From Rhizobium sullae (GTDB taxonomy: Bacteria > Pseudomonadota > Alphaproteobacteria > Rhizobiales > Rhizobiaceae): a stretch of DNA of 64,000 bases. Position numbers and translations under genes: made by a program. Below the pieces are notes generated by a model, which was given only the letters and a program-made list of their open reading frames with translations, searched no databases and had not been told where the DNA came from. The number at the start of each line of letters is the position of its first letter. Within the stretch, counting starts at the first letter, position 1. Positions 7,830-16,003 of this stretch are shown here, piece after piece. The stretch is taken from contig NZ_FWER01000013.1 in NCBI RefSeq assembly GCF_900169785.1, forward strand, positions 134,642 to 198,641. Reading direction: 5' to 3'.

Positions 7830-8843
7830 ATGTTGAAAGCAAAGCAATGGTCCGTCGACAATATCGGTCCCACGAATCTGATGGTACGCGAAGCGGCGAT
7901 CGTAGAGCCCACCGGCGACAATGTGCTGGTCCGAACGCAGGCAGTGTCGCTGAACTATCGCGACAAACTGGTGATGGAAACCGGCATGGGTCTGCCGCTG
8001 CAGTTTCCCTTCGTCCCGGCGTCGGACCTTGCCGGCGTCGTCGAAGCCGTCGGCCCCGACGTGACGCGCTTCAGGCCGGGCGATCGGGTCATCACGACCT
8101 TCCTTCCCGGGCGCATCAACGGGCCGGGCCTCGGCGATGCGCGCCACCCGCCCCACAAGACGCTCGGCGGATATTATCCGGGCGTGCTTTCTCACTATGT
8201 AACCTTCTCGGAGGACTGGTTTGTCCATGCACCCGAGACACTCGATGCCGGAGAGGCGAGCACGCTCCCATGCGCGGGCCTTACGGCATGGTTCGCGCTC
8301 ATCGAACTCGGCAAGCTGAAGGCCGGCGACAAGGTGGTCATCCAGGGAACGGGCGGTGTGGCGCTTTTCGGTCTCCAGATCGCCAAGATGCACGGCGCCG
8401 AAGTCATCATCACCTCGGCAAATCCAGAGAAGCTTGCCCGCGTGCGGGAACTCGGCGCCGATCACGGGATCGGCCGCGCGAATTGGGCCGAACGCGTTCT
8501 CCAACTGACGGAAGATTACGGTGCTGACCACATCTTCGAAATGGCCGCAGGCGCCAATTTCGGCGAATCCCTGAAGGCTGTCGCAGTCAGCGGACGTATT
8601 TCGGTGATCGGCGTCATGGACGGCTTCGATCTCTCGGCCCCGGTGCAATCACTTCTGCTGAAGTCACCGACGGTGCAAGGTATCAGCGTCGGACACCGCC
8701 GCGCGCTGGAGGATCTGGTCCGCGCCGTCGATCGCACTGGCCTGAAGCCGGTGATCGACAGGCGCTACACCTTCGGCGAACTGCCGCAGGCGCTTCATCA
8801 CCTCGATCGCGGCCCCTTCGGAAAGATTGTGATCGAGTTCTGA
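7830..8843 (+). CDS. NAD(P)-dependent medium-chain dehydrogenase / quinone oxidoreductase
   Basis: A 337-residue medium-chain dehydrogenase/reductase. The N-terminal GroES-like half includes LNYRDKLVMETGMG and VPASDLAGVVEAVG; the Rossmann half includes KVVIQGTGGVALFGLQIAKMHGAEVI. The structural-zinc cysteine cluster is absent, as in the QOR and zinc-free subgroup. The frame is open from 7707, but the ATG at 7830 follows an AGAGGA ribosome site and matches the family N-terminus; the extension would run into the LysR gene. It probably reduces a quinone, enone or aldehyde under control of the divergent LysR regulator. Substrate unknown. Confidence 0.9.
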   Translation: MLKAKQWSVDNIGPTNLMVREAAIVEPTGDNVLVRTQAVSLNYRDKLVMETGMGLPLQFPFVPASDLAGVVEAVGPDVTRFRPGDRVITTFLPGRINGPGLGDARHPPHKTLGGYYPGVLSHYVTFSEDWFVHAPETLDAGEASTLPCAGLTAWFALIELGKLKAGDKVVIQGTGGVALFGLQIAKMHGAEVIITSANPEKLARVRELGADHGIGRANWAERVLQLTEDYGADHIFEMAAGANFGESLKAVAVSGRISVIGVMDGFDLSAPVQSLLLKSPTVQGISVGHRRALEDLVRAVDRTGLKPVIDRRYTFGELPQALHHLDRGPFGKIVIEF

Positions 8844-8857
8844 GCTAGGTGATCTCT

Positions 8858-8885
8858 GCTCCCGTCAGAGCATTCTGGCGGGAGC
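8858..8885. terminator. Hairpin between convergent genes
   Basis: GCTCCCGTCAGA and TCTGGCGGGAGC form a 12-base-pair stem with one G-T pair and a four-base loop. It sits between the oxidoreductase (ends 8843) and the convergent corA-like gene (ends 8890). There is no clear T-tract, so it may act as a weak bidirectional terminator or as an mRNA 3'-end stabiliser. Confidence 0.5.
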
Positions 8886-8889
8886 CCGG

Positions 8890-9942
8890 CTACAGCCACT
8901 TTGCCCGGCGGAAGAAGACGAAAAGTGTGACGCACAGGGTTGCGATCACGCCCAGCACCACGAAATAGCCATACTGAAAACTCAGCTCCGGCATATCGTT
9001 GAAATTCATCCCGTAGATACCGGCGATCGCCGTCGGAACAGCAAGGATCGCCGCCCAGGAGGCGAGCTTGCGGGCGATCGCCGTCTGTTCGGTCTGACCA
9101 ATCATCACGCTGGCTTCGAAGGCGAAGGCGAGGACCTCGCGCAGTGCATCGATATCTTCCTGGACCCGGCGCACGTGGTCCGTGACGTCGCGGAACAGCG
9201 ACTGAAGCGTCGAGTCCATGCCGGGAAGATCGATATGCTCATAGCGGCGGCAGACGTCCACGAGCGGCACCACGGCATTGCGCAGCCGCAGCAGCTTGCG
9301 CCGCAGCAGGTAAAGGCGCTCGATGTCGGCCTTTGAAAGCTGTTCGCGCAGCATCAAATCTTCAAGCGTCTCGACTTCTTCCTGCACGACCTCGATCACC
9401 GGCATGTAGTTGTCGACAATGAAATCGAGGATGGAATAGAGAATGTAGTTCTCGCCATGCGCCAATGCCGCCGGCGTCGCCTCGCAGCGCTGCCGCACCG
9501 CCAGGTAAGAGGATGATGCGCCATGGCGAACGGAAACGACATAACCTCTGCCGACGAAAAGGTGGGTTTCGCCGAAGACGATTTCGCCGTCTTTCATGTG
9601 GGCGGTACGGGCAACGATGAACATGGCGTCGCCATAAATCTCAAGCTTCGGGCGCTGATGCGGCTGGGCGGCATCCTCGATCGCCAGCGGGTGGAGATTG
9701 AATTCTGCCTGCACCTGGTGCAGCAGCATCTCGTCCGGCTCGTGCAAGCCGATCCAGACGACCGCATTCTCGTGCGTCCGCCATTCGCCTGCCTCTTCTA
9801 TCCGGATATCGCGGATGCGCTGCCCCTGCTGGTAAACGGCAGCTGCCACGACCCCCGGACGAACAGAGGACGACGATGCTGGAGCCGCCGCGCCAGTTTT
9901 CCCGCGAGCGGCGGCACTCTTCAGATTCTTGGTCCGTTCCAA
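8890..9942 (-). CDS. CorA-family divalent cation transporter
   Basis: A 350-residue CorA/MIT-family channel. The signature YGMN is present in GIYGMNFNDMPEL just after the first of two C-terminal membrane segments; the second is FVVLGVIATLCVTLFVFF. The long cytoplasmic N-terminal domain includes the helical stalk (DLMLREQLSKADIERLYLLRRKLLRLRNAV written here in part: LREQLSKADIERL). It should carry Mg2+, or Co2+/Ni2+/Zn2+ in some relatives. The N-terminus is rich in Lys/Ala/Gly/Ser (about 30 residues) and is probably disordered. No operon partner is evident. Confidence 0.92.
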   Translation of the reverse strand: MERTKNLKSAAARGKTGAAAPASSSSVRPGVVAAAVYQQGQRIRDIRIEEAGEWRTHENAVVWIGLHEPDEMLLHQVQAEFNLHPLAIEDAAQPHQRPKLEIYGDAMFIVARTAHMKDGEIVFGETHLFVGRGYVVSVRHGASSSYLAVRQRCEATPAALAHGENYILYSILDFIVDNYMPVIEVVQEEVETLEDLMLREQLSKADIERLYLLRRKLLRLRNAVVPLVDVCRRYEHIDLPGMDSTLQSLFRDVTDHVRRVQEDIDALREVLAFAFEASVMIGQTEQTAIARKLASWAAILAVPTAIAGIYGMNFNDMPELSFQYGYFVVLGVIATLCVTLFVFFRRAKWL

Positions 9943-10052
9943 AACCGCCTATTCCTCCCGCTGCGGCATCCCGGCCGGTTGTGTCCCAACGCAGAGAACC
10001 ATAGTCCCATTTTGCGAAACACGCATCCGGGATCAGCGTTAAAGGAGGTCCG

Positions 10053-10469
10053 TCATTCCGCAGTGATCGTGGCGTCACCTTCCGCAAAGGTAAAGCCCTC
10101 ATCAGCCCAGCCGGTCATGCCGCCGACCATCACCTTGACGGAAAGGCCAAGCCGCGCTAGGCGCAGCGCCGCCTTGTCGGTGCCGTTGCAATGCGGGCCG
10201 GCGCAATAGACGACGAAGAGCGTGCCGGCCGGCCATTCCGACATGCGGTGCGCAGTCATCTTGCCATGCGGCAGGTTGATCGCGCCCGGAACATGCGAGC
10301 GAGAAAAGAGCGACGGCGAGCGGACGTCGAGGAGGACGAAATCGGCCTTGCCGGAGGAAATGGAGGCGTGAACATCCCAGCAGTCCGTCTCGAAGGCCAG
10401 CTTGCGGGCGTAATAAGCGGCGGTTGCTTCCCGTGAGGCGGCAGGCGTTTCACTGACGGGGCTCGGCAT
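10053..10469 (-). CDS. Rhodanese-domain protein (single domain)
   Basis: A 138-residue cytoplasmic single-domain rhodanese. The N-terminal half has FVLLDVRSPSLFSRSHVPGAINLPHG, here in overlapping motifs (LLDVRSP, HVPGAINLPHG). The active-site loop is YCAGPHCNGTD with the catalytic Cys89 and a second Cys94. This family moves sulfane sulfur between a donor and a thiol or cyanide. It is divergent from the GlxA-type regulator, which could control it. Confidence 0.9.
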   Translation of the reverse strand: MPSPVSETPAASREATAAYYARKLAFETDCWDVHASISSGKADFVLLDVRSPSLFSRSHVPGAINLPHGKMTAHRMSEWPAGTLFVVYCAGPHCNGTDKAALRLARLGLSVKVMVGGMTGWADEGFTFAEGDATITAE

Positions 10470-10539
10470 CGGCTTTCCTTTCGCGGTTCGAGTTGCCGTT
10501 GAGGATGGCGGATGTTATGGCTGGGCGAAATTGGCCTTA

Positions 10540-11529
10540 ATGACGGTTAGCGTAAAGATCATGCCAAATTTTCTCAAAGGCCCGCATGTTGTCGTTCTCG
10601 CCTACGACGGGCTCTGCACCTTCGAATTCGGCATCGCTTTTGAAGTCTTCGGGCTTCCGCGTCCAGAGATGGGCGAGGGCTGGTATCGCTATTCGGTCTG
10701 CGGCATCGAACCGGGGCCGCTCCGCGCGGCAGGCGGATTGAGCGTTTCGGTTGATCGCGGCCTGGAGGTTCTGGCGGAAGCCGATCTCATCGTCGTGCCG
10801 GGCTGGCGGGCGATCGATGCGTCGGTGCCCGACCCGTTGATTCTTGCATTGCGGACTGCGCATCGGCGGGGTGCACGGGTTATGTCGCTCTGCTCCGGCG
10901 TGGCGGTGCTCGCCGCGGCCGGTCTGCTGACCGGCCGGCGTGTGACGACGCATTGGCGCTATGTCGCCTCGCTTGCGGCGCGTTATCCGGAGGTCACTTT
11001 CGATGCAAGCGTTCTCTACATAGATGAGGGCAGCATTCTGACCGCCGCGGGCAGTGCCGCCGGTATCGATCTCTGCTTGCACGTCGTGCGCGGCGATTTC
11101 GGCGCGGAGGCGTCAAACAGCGTTGCCCGCCGTCTGGTACTTCCGCCGCATCGCGAGGGCGGGCAGGCGCAGTTCATCAGCACTCCCGTACTCGAAGAGC
11201 GGGAAGGCATACGGCTCGGGCCATTGCTCGAATGGATGCGGGAACAACTGGACGTGGAACAGCCGATCAGCCTGCTGGCGCAGAAGGCGGGCATGAGCCT
11301 GCGGACCTTCCAGCGCCGCTTCGAAAAGACGACGGGCTTGAGCGTCGGCGAATGGCTGCTCAAGGAGCGGCTTCGCCACGCCCGCGACCTCCTGGAAAAG
11401 GAACTCGCCGCGTCGCTTGACGACATCGCCACCGCCAGCGGCTTCGGCACACTGGCGACGATGCGGCACCATTTCCGCAAGCGGCTCGGAACGAGCCCGA
11501 GTGCCTATAGACGGTCGTTCGGCGCTTGA
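10540..11529 (+). CDS. GlxA-type AraC-family regulator with DJ-1/PfpI domain
   Basis: About 329 residues. The N-terminal half is a DJ-1/PfpI-like domain (VVVLAYDGLCTFEFGIAFEV; RVMSLCSGVAVLAAAGLLTG with the nucleophile-elbow Cys; HWRYVASLAARYP). The C-terminal half is a double AraC HTH (QPISLLAQKAGMSLRTFQRRF; SLDDIATASGFGTLATMRHHFRKRLG). This arrangement is the GlxA/FtrA group, which respond to small nitrogenous or unknown ligands. The start is uncertain: ATG codons lie at 10540 and 10561 and neither has a strong ribosome site. It is divergent from the rhodanese gene. Confidence 0.9.
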   Translation: MTVSVKIMPNFLKGPHVVVLAYDGLCTFEFGIAFEVFGLPRPEMGEGWYRYSVCGIEPGPLRAAGGLSVSVDRGLEVLAEADLIVVPGWRAIDASVPDPLILALRTAHRRGARVMSLCSGVAVLAAAGLLTGRRVTTHWRYVASLAARYPEVTFDASVLYIDEGSILTAAGSAAGIDLCLHVVRGDFGAEASNSVARRLVLPPHREGGQAQFISTPVLEEREGIRLGPLLEWMREQLDVEQPISLLAQKAGMSLRTFQRRFEKTTGLSVGEWLLKERLRHARDLLEKELAASLDDIATASGFGTLATMRHHFRKRLGTSPSAYRRSFGA

Positions 11530-11563
11530 GGCAGTTTAATGGCGAGCGTTTGCGGTGTGGGAT

Positions 11564-11710
11564 TGCCCCTCACCCCTGACCCTCTCCCCGTTCTGACGGG
11601 GAACGGGGGACGTGCCCCTGCGCGCTGTCGAGAGGGACGAAGGCGATGCGGCATATGCCCTTCTCCCCGCTGGCGGGGAGAAGGTGGCGGCAGGCGGACG
11701 AGGGCATGCG
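11564..11710. repeat. RIME-like rhizobial intergenic mosaic repeat
   Basis: About 147 bases of GC-rich sequence with two palindromes: CTCTCCCCGTTCTGACGGGG and CCTTCTCCCCGC/GCGGGGAGAAGG (11659-11684), joined by a segment containing GGCATATGCCC. This is the typical layout of the rhizobial RIME repeat family. It lies between the convergent glxA-type gene and preA, where it could also help end transcription. I saw only one copy in this window. Confidence 0.75.
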
Positions 11711-11728
11711 CAGCCTTAATAACGCTCG

Positions 11729-13042
11729 CTACTCCGCCGCCTGCCTCGCCATCGGGTTGTTCGGGTGGGTCGTCCAGTTGGCGTAGTTCGGATCGACGGG
11801 GCGCCCCGTGCGCTTGTCAAGCGCGCCGGCGGGGAGCGGCTCCATGGTGATGCAGTTCTCGACCGGACAGACGTTGACGCAGAGATTGCAGCCGACGCAC
11901 TCGTCTTCCATCACCTCGAAATGGCGCACGCCGTTGACGAACTGGGTGATCGCCTGGTGCGAAGTGTCCTCGCAGGCGATGTGACAGCGGCCGCATTTGA
12001 TGCAGGCGTCTTGGTCGATCTTCGCCTTGGCGATGTAGTTGAGGTTCAGATACTGCCAGTCGGAGACGTTCGGAACGGCGCGGCCGGTGATGTCGTCGAG
12101 GTTCCCGTGGCCCTTTGCGTCCATCCAGTCGGAGAGCCCGCTGATCATCTCCTGCACGATCTTGAAGCCGTAGGTCATGGCCGCCGTGCAGACCTGAACG
12201 TTGCCGGCGCCAAGCGCCAGGAACTCGGCGGCATCGCGCCAGGTGGTCACGCCGCCGATGCCGGAGATCGGCAGACCATAGGTTTCTGGATCGCGGGCGA
12301 TTTCGGCCACCATGTTGAGCGCGATCGGCTTGACCGCCGGGCCGCAATAGCCGCCATGGCTGCCGCGGCCGTCGATCGAGGGTTCAGGAGAGAAGGTGTC
12401 GAGGTTGACCGCGGTGATCGAGTTGATCGTATTGATCAGCGAGACGGCGTCCGTGCCGCCGGCCTTGGCCGCGCGAGCCGGCTTGCGGATGTCTGTGATG
12501 TTCGGCGTCAGCTTGGTGATGACCGGCATGCGCGTGTACTGCTTGCACCAGCGCACGACCATTTCGATGTACTCCGGTACTTGTCCAACCGCAGAACCCA
12601 TGCCGCGCTCGGACATGCCGTGGGGACAGCCGAAGTTGAGTTCGATGCCGTCGGCGCCGGTTTCCTCGACCAGCGGCAGGATCGCCTTCCAGGCATTTTC
12701 CTCGCAGGGGACCATGATCGAGGCGATGAGCGCCCGGTCCGGCCAGTTCATCTTCACCTGCTTCATTTCGCGCAGGTTGGTGTAGAGGTCGCGGTCGGTG
12801 ATGAGCTCGATATTGTTGAGACCCAGCAAACGGCGGTCAGCACCCCAGATCGCGCCGTAGCGCGGGCCGTTGACGTTGACGACGGGCGGGCCTTCCTCGC
12901 CCAGCGTCTTCCAGACGACGCCGCCCCAGCCCGCCTTGAAGGCACGCTCGACATTATAGGCCTTGTCGGTGGGCGGCGCGGAGGCAAGCCAGAACGGGTT
13001 GGGCGACTTGATGCCGACGAAATTGTTGCGGAGATCAGCCAT
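11729..13042 (-). CDS. preA: Dihydropyrimidine dehydrogenase subunit PreA (FMN, 4Fe-4S)
   Basis: A 437-residue protein with an N-terminal dihydroorotate-dehydrogenase-like FMN barrel and a C-terminal 2x[4Fe-4S] ferredoxin segment. The active-site loop is NFGCPHGMSERGMGSAV. The iron-sulfur motifs are CIKCGRCHIACEDTSHQ and CVGCNLCVNVCPVENC. With PreT it reduces uracil or thymine to the dihydro form with NADH, the first step of reductive pyrimidine breakdown. It starts 12 bases after preT on the same strand, so the two form an operon. The dihydropyrimidinase and amidohydrolase genes lie about 9 kb away in the same orientation. Confidence 0.96.
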   Translation of the reverse strand: MADLRNNFVGIKSPNPFWLASAPPTDKAYNVERAFKAGWGGVVWKTLGEEGPPVVNVNGPRYGAIWGADRRLLGLNNIELITDRDLYTNLREMKQVKMNWPDRALIASIMVPCEENAWKAILPLVEETGADGIELNFGCPHGMSERGMGSAVGQVPEYIEMVVRWCKQYTRMPVITKLTPNITDIRKPARAAKAGGTDAVSLINTINSITAVNLDTFSPEPSIDGRGSHGGYCGPAVKPIALNMVAEIARDPETYGLPISGIGGVTTWRDAAEFLALGAGNVQVCTAAMTYGFKIVQEMISGLSDWMDAKGHGNLDDITGRAVPNVSDWQYLNLNYIAKAKIDQDACIKCGRCHIACEDTSHQAITQFVNGVRHFEVMEDECVGCNLCVNVCPVENCITMEPLPAGALDKRTGRPVDPNYANWTTHPNNPMARQAAE

Positions 13043-13054
13043 TATTTATTCTCC

Positions 13055-14416
13055 TCACGCGACGGCGACGGTTGGCTGCGCACCGGCAGCGAGCGTACGG
13101 TTGATGGATTCGGCGGCATCGCGGCCCCGCGCGACAGCCGAGACGGTCAGGTCATCACCACCGAAGACGCAGTCGCCACCGGCCCAGACGCCGTCGAGCG
13201 ACGTGCGGCCTTCGCTGTCGATGGCGATGCGGCCGGATTCCATGCGCAGCGAGCCGAGACCGGACGCTTCGAAGGTCTGGCCGATCGCCTTGAAAATCTG
13301 ATCGGCGGCGATGGCACCGGTTTCTCCGGTCGTGACGAGACGGCCGTCGGCGAGCTTAGTATATTCCACCTCGATCGCGGCAACCTTGCCGTCCTTCGAC
13401 AGGATGGACTTCGGCGCCAGCCAGTGGCGGATGATGACGCCTTTGGAGGTGGCGAGGTCCTGCTCGAACTCCGAGGCGTTCATGTGCTCCTTGCCACGGC
13501 GGTAGCAGATCGTCACTTCTTCGGCGCCAAGCAGTTTTGCCTGTACGGCCGCATCGATGGCGGTCATGCCGCCGCCGAGAACGACGACGCGGCGGCCGAC
13601 CGGAACGTCCGCCTTGTTCATGGCCTGCCGAAGCGAGGCAATGAAATCGACGGCGTCGTCCACTCCGGGCAAATTCTCGCCCTCGACGCGCAGCGCATTG
13701 ACGCCGGCAAGGCCGATGCCGAGGAAGACGGCGTCATATTGCGATTGAAGATCAGCCAGCGAGAAATCGCGGCCAAGTTGCTGATCGTGGCGGACTTCGA
13801 TGCCGCCGATCGACAGGACATAATCGACCTCTTTCTGCGCGAAGTCGTCAACTGCCTTGTAGGTGGCTATACCGTATTCGTTGAGGCCGCCGGATTTCGG
13901 CTTGCTGTCATAGATGACGGTTTCGTGGCCTTTCACCGCAAGGCGGTGAGCGGCGGCAAGGCCGGCCGGGCCGGCCCCGACAACGGCGATCTTCTTTCCG
14001 GTGGAGGAGGCGCGCGTGTAGAACTGCCTGCCTGCCTGCATGGCCGTATCCGTCGCATAGCGCTGCAGGCGGCCGATCTCAACGGGTTTTTCCTCTGCCG
14101 TGTTGCGCACGCATGCCTGCTCGCAGAGATCTTCGGTGGGACAGACGCGGGCGCACATGCCGCCCAGGATGTTCTGGTCGAAGATCGTCTTCGCCGAACC
14201 GATCGGGTTGCCGGTCGCGATCTGACGGATGAAGAGCGGAATGTCGATGGAGGTGGGACAGGCCGTCATGCACGGCGCGTCGTAGCAGAAGTAACAGCGG
14301 TCGGCGGCGACCAGCGCCTCATGCTTGTCGAGGCGCGGATGCAGATCGGAAAAATTAGCTTCATACTCGGCGGATGAGAGCCGGCCGGCATGAATCCCAG
14401 TTTCCAGTCGTTCCAT
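13055..14416 (-). CDS. preT: Dihydropyrimidine dehydrogenase subunit PreT (FAD/NAD, Fe-S)
   Basis: A 453-residue relative of the glutamate synthase small subunit. The N-terminal cysteine-rich Fe-S part is seen as CYFCYDAPCMTACPTSIDIP and CARVCPTEDLCEQACVR. FAD and NAD(P) Rossmann folds follow: VVGAGPAGLAAAHRLAVKGH and VVVLGGGMTAIDAAVQAKLLG. It passes electrons from NADH to PreA. The ATG at 14416 has a GAGGGA ribosome site. A long AT-rich palindrome about 55-80 bases upstream (14472-14497) may be its operator. Confidence 0.96.
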   Translation of the reverse strand: MERLETGIHAGRLSSAEYEANFSDLHPRLDKHEALVAADRCYFCYDAPCMTACPTSIDIPLFIRQIATGNPIGSAKTIFDQNILGGMCARVCPTEDLCEQACVRNTAEEKPVEIGRLQRYATDTAMQAGRQFYTRASSTGKKIAVVGAGPAGLAAAHRLAVKGHETVIYDSKPKSGGLNEYGIATYKAVDDFAQKEVDYVLSIGGIEVRHDQQLGRDFSLADLQSQYDAVFLGIGLAGVNALRVEGENLPGVDDAVDFIASLRQAMNKADVPVGRRVVVLGGGMTAIDAAVQAKLLGAEEVTICYRRGKEHMNASEFEQDLATSKGVIIRHWLAPKSILSKDGKVAAIEVEYTKLADGRLVTTGETGAIAADQIFKAIGQTFEASGLGSLRMESGRIAIDSEGRTSLDGVWAGGDCVFGGDDLTVSAVARGRDAAESINRTLAAGAQPTVAVA

Positions 14417-14471
14417 TGAAGTTCCCTCATTATTGGTAAACGGCTAGTGAGGAAAAGCGTAACTCAGGATA

Positions 14472-14497
14472 AAAATTTTATCAAACGGTAAAATTTT
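14472..14497. promoter_or_regulatory. Perfect AT-rich palindrome upstream of preT
   Basis: AAAATTTTA and TAAAATTTT form perfect nine-base arms around TCAAACGG. The core TTTATCAAACGGTAAA matches the RutR consensus TTGACCA-NN-TGGTCAA at 10 of 14 positions. It may be the preT-preA operator, but an unrelated regulator is possible. A single half site TTGGTAAA lies at 14433-14440. Confidence 0.45.
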
Positions 14498-14635
14498 GAA
14501 ACGTAAAGTCATATAAGTATCTGTTTTCGTTATTAATGCAGCAAGGTGGAGAACCCAGCAGACGCCATGCATGAGGACAAGCGCTTCCCAGCTCGTAAAA
14601 AAGATTCAAAAAATCCAATTTTTTTCGGAACCGGC

Positions 14636-14660
14636 GGAACCAAAGGTTAACGCGGTCGTT
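14636..14660 (+). promoter_or_regulatory. Sigma-EcfG-type promoter of a putative sRNA
   Basis: GGAAC (14636-14640), 16 bases, then CGTT (14657-14660): an exact match to the alphaproteobacterial general stress promoter. It points toward 14667-14790, which holds no plausible ORF but ends in a strong terminator. Three further exact matches occur in this stress locus. Confidence 0.7.
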
Positions 14661-14666
14661 ATTGGG

Positions 14667-14790
14667 GCATCTGGATGATGATCGCATCGACCCAACATGC
14701 GCGCCCCCAACCCATCATCCGGATTACTCACGGTCCCCTCCCGATGAGTGAAAACAGCCAGTGCGCCGCCCTCGCACTGGCTGTTTTTCG
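14667..14790 (+). ncRNA. Putative general-stress small RNA (about 120 nt)
   Basis: The start is inferred as about seven bases after the CGTT box of a sigma-EcfG-type promoter, and the end is a strong intrinsic terminator. Between them, CTGGATGATG (14671-14680) pairs with CATCATCCGG (14713-14722). ACTCACGG (14726-14733) then pairs with CCG-A-TGAGT (14741-14749), exposing the loop UCCCCUC. A C-rich loop of this kind is complementary to Shine-Dalgarno sequences and is common in rhizobial trans-acting sRNAs. An alternative pairing TTGGGG/CCCCAA (14662-14667 with 14705-14710) is also possible. It lies next to the PhyR-EcfG locus, as expected for a stress-response regulator of translation. Any short reading frame here would cross the terminator, so a non-coding role is preferred. 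Confidence 0.6.
14751..14787. terminator. Strong bidirectional intrinsic terminator
   Basis: AAAACAGCCAGTGCG (14751-14765) and CGCACTGGCTGTTTT (14773-14787) form a perfect 15-base-pair stem with a seven-base loop, followed by further T on the plus strand. It ends the putative sRNA on the plus strand. Read the other way it also ends the kinase gene, whose stop is at 14812. Confidence 0.9.
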
Positions 14791-14811
14791 TTGCGGCCAG
14801 CAGAGCGCTGC

Positions 14812-15825
14812 TTACGAGCGTTTGAGAATCTCGAATTCCGTCTCGGGGATCTGCAGATAATATTCGATGCGGCCGGGGACGAGCCTGAGTTCCGCCTTGC
14901 CGTTCATCGAGGACGGAACGACGCGCTCCAGCACGGTCTTGCCGAAGCTGTTTTCGCTAAACTCGTGAATCTCTGTCCGGTTCGGGAGGATCTCCATCCA
15001 GGCGATCTCGATCGCCTTCTTGCCGTTCAGCTTAGCTTCCTTGCAGTTCAGGGTGATCGATGACGCGCCGCCGGCGATTGCGCCATAGGAGGCCGAATTG
15101 ACGATAAGTTCATGAAGCGCCAATCCGAGATGTACGGCGGCATTCGGCGTCATATGGGCATTGATGCCGAAGATCGGCATGGAGCCTGCCGTTTCCGGCC
15201 AATAGGGGGCGAACTGCTTTTCCGCGAGATCGAAGAGATAGGCGCCCCGCCAGCTCGAATCCGTAATCAGGTCCTGCGAGTTCGAAAGCGACTGAAGACG
15301 GCCACGGAACTTCGCGAGGAAGCTGTCGAGCGACAGCGTATTGCGGGCCGTTTGCGTCGCGATGCCCTGAATGATCGCGAGCAGGTTCTTTGAACGGTGA
15401 GAAAGTTCGCGCAGCAGCGATTTCAGAACTTTTTCGCGGTGCCGCGTTTCGGTGACTTCGGAGATGACCGAAAGAATGCCAAGGGAGCTGCTATTGCTGA
15501 CGCGCTGGACCTTGAGCTCGTAGGTCCGGGCCTCACCATCGACGTCCATATCGATCTCGGCGTTGGTTGCTGTTCCGGTTTCCAGCACCTTGAGCTTCAG
15601 GGCCTTCAGGTAGTCGCCATGCGCCTTGCCGAAGAGATCACTGTCGCTGCCGCCGACGAAAAACCGTTCGGCGAAGTGGCGCGGAAGATTTTCGGCAAAG
15701 GAGAATGCCAGCTTTGAATCCTGAAAGAGAATCGAAATTCCGGCGCTGTTCAGCGCCCGCTCCATCATCGCGGACTTGCCTTCTAGCGCGAAAGGCCTGC
15801 CGGTTAATGGTTCTGTCGTATTCAC
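14812..15825 (-). CDS. HWE/HisKA_2-type sensor histidine kinase of the general stress locus
   Basis: With a GTG start at 15825 the protein has 337 residues. A PAS-like sensor part covers residues about 20-130 (MERALNSAGISILFQDSKLAF). The HisKA_2/HWE phosphoacceptor box is RELSHRSKNLLAIIQGIATQ with His143. The ATPase N-box is ALHELIVNSASYGAI. There is no membrane segment. The frame is open to 16029, but the GTG has an AAGGAAAGG ribosome site, and a sigma-EcfG promoter lies at 15959-15983 between this start and phyR. Kinases of this type next to phyR phosphorylate or dephosphorylate PhyR in rhizobia; that role is inferred here from position. Confidence 0.88.
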   Translation of the reverse strand: MNTTEPLTGRPFALEGKSAMMERALNSAGISILFQDSKLAFSFAENLPRHFAERFFVGGSDSDLFGKAHGDYLKALKLKVLETGTATNAEIDMDVDGEARTYELKVQRVSNSSSLGILSVISEVTETRHREKVLKSLLRELSHRSKNLLAIIQGIATQTARNTLSLDSFLAKFRGRLQSLSNSQDLITDSSWRGAYLFDLAEKQFAPYWPETAGSMPIFGINAHMTPNAAVHLGLALHELIVNSASYGAIAGGASSITLNCKEAKLNGKKAIEIAWMEILPNRTEIHEFSENSFGKTVLERVVPSSMNGKAELRLVPGRIEYYLQIPETEFEILKRS

Positions 15826-15958
15826 CAGGCCGCCTTTCCTTCGATCCTTCTTGTGCAGCTGGAAAGGGGTTGCCACCTCGGGAACCCCGCCGGTCATACT
15901 ATGACCAAGCGTTGCAGAAACCGTTAAAGCTGCTGCCGGAGCGCCCCAGCTAGCTGGG

Positions 15959-15983
15959 AACGCTTCGTTATTGGCTTTGTTCC
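15959..15983 (-). promoter_or_regulatory. Sigma-EcfG promoter of the stress kinase
   Basis: On the minus strand: GGAAC (15983-15979), 16 bases, CGTT (15962-15959). It lies about 135 bases upstream of the GTG start of the kinase and supports the shorter gene model. It overlaps the downstream side of phyR only in the intergenic gap. Confidence 0.75.
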
Positions 15984-16003
15984 GTCGCTGCGACGGTTCA
16001 GCT

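Noticed and set aside
11765..14377. An 870-residue plus-strand open frame opposite preA and preT
   Set aside because: It is the mirror of two certain genes; long antisense frames are common in GC-rich DNA, and its composition is not protein-like.
14675..14860. A 61-residue frame across the putative sRNA
   Set aside because: It runs through a strong terminator and into the end of the kinase gene; no ribosome site.
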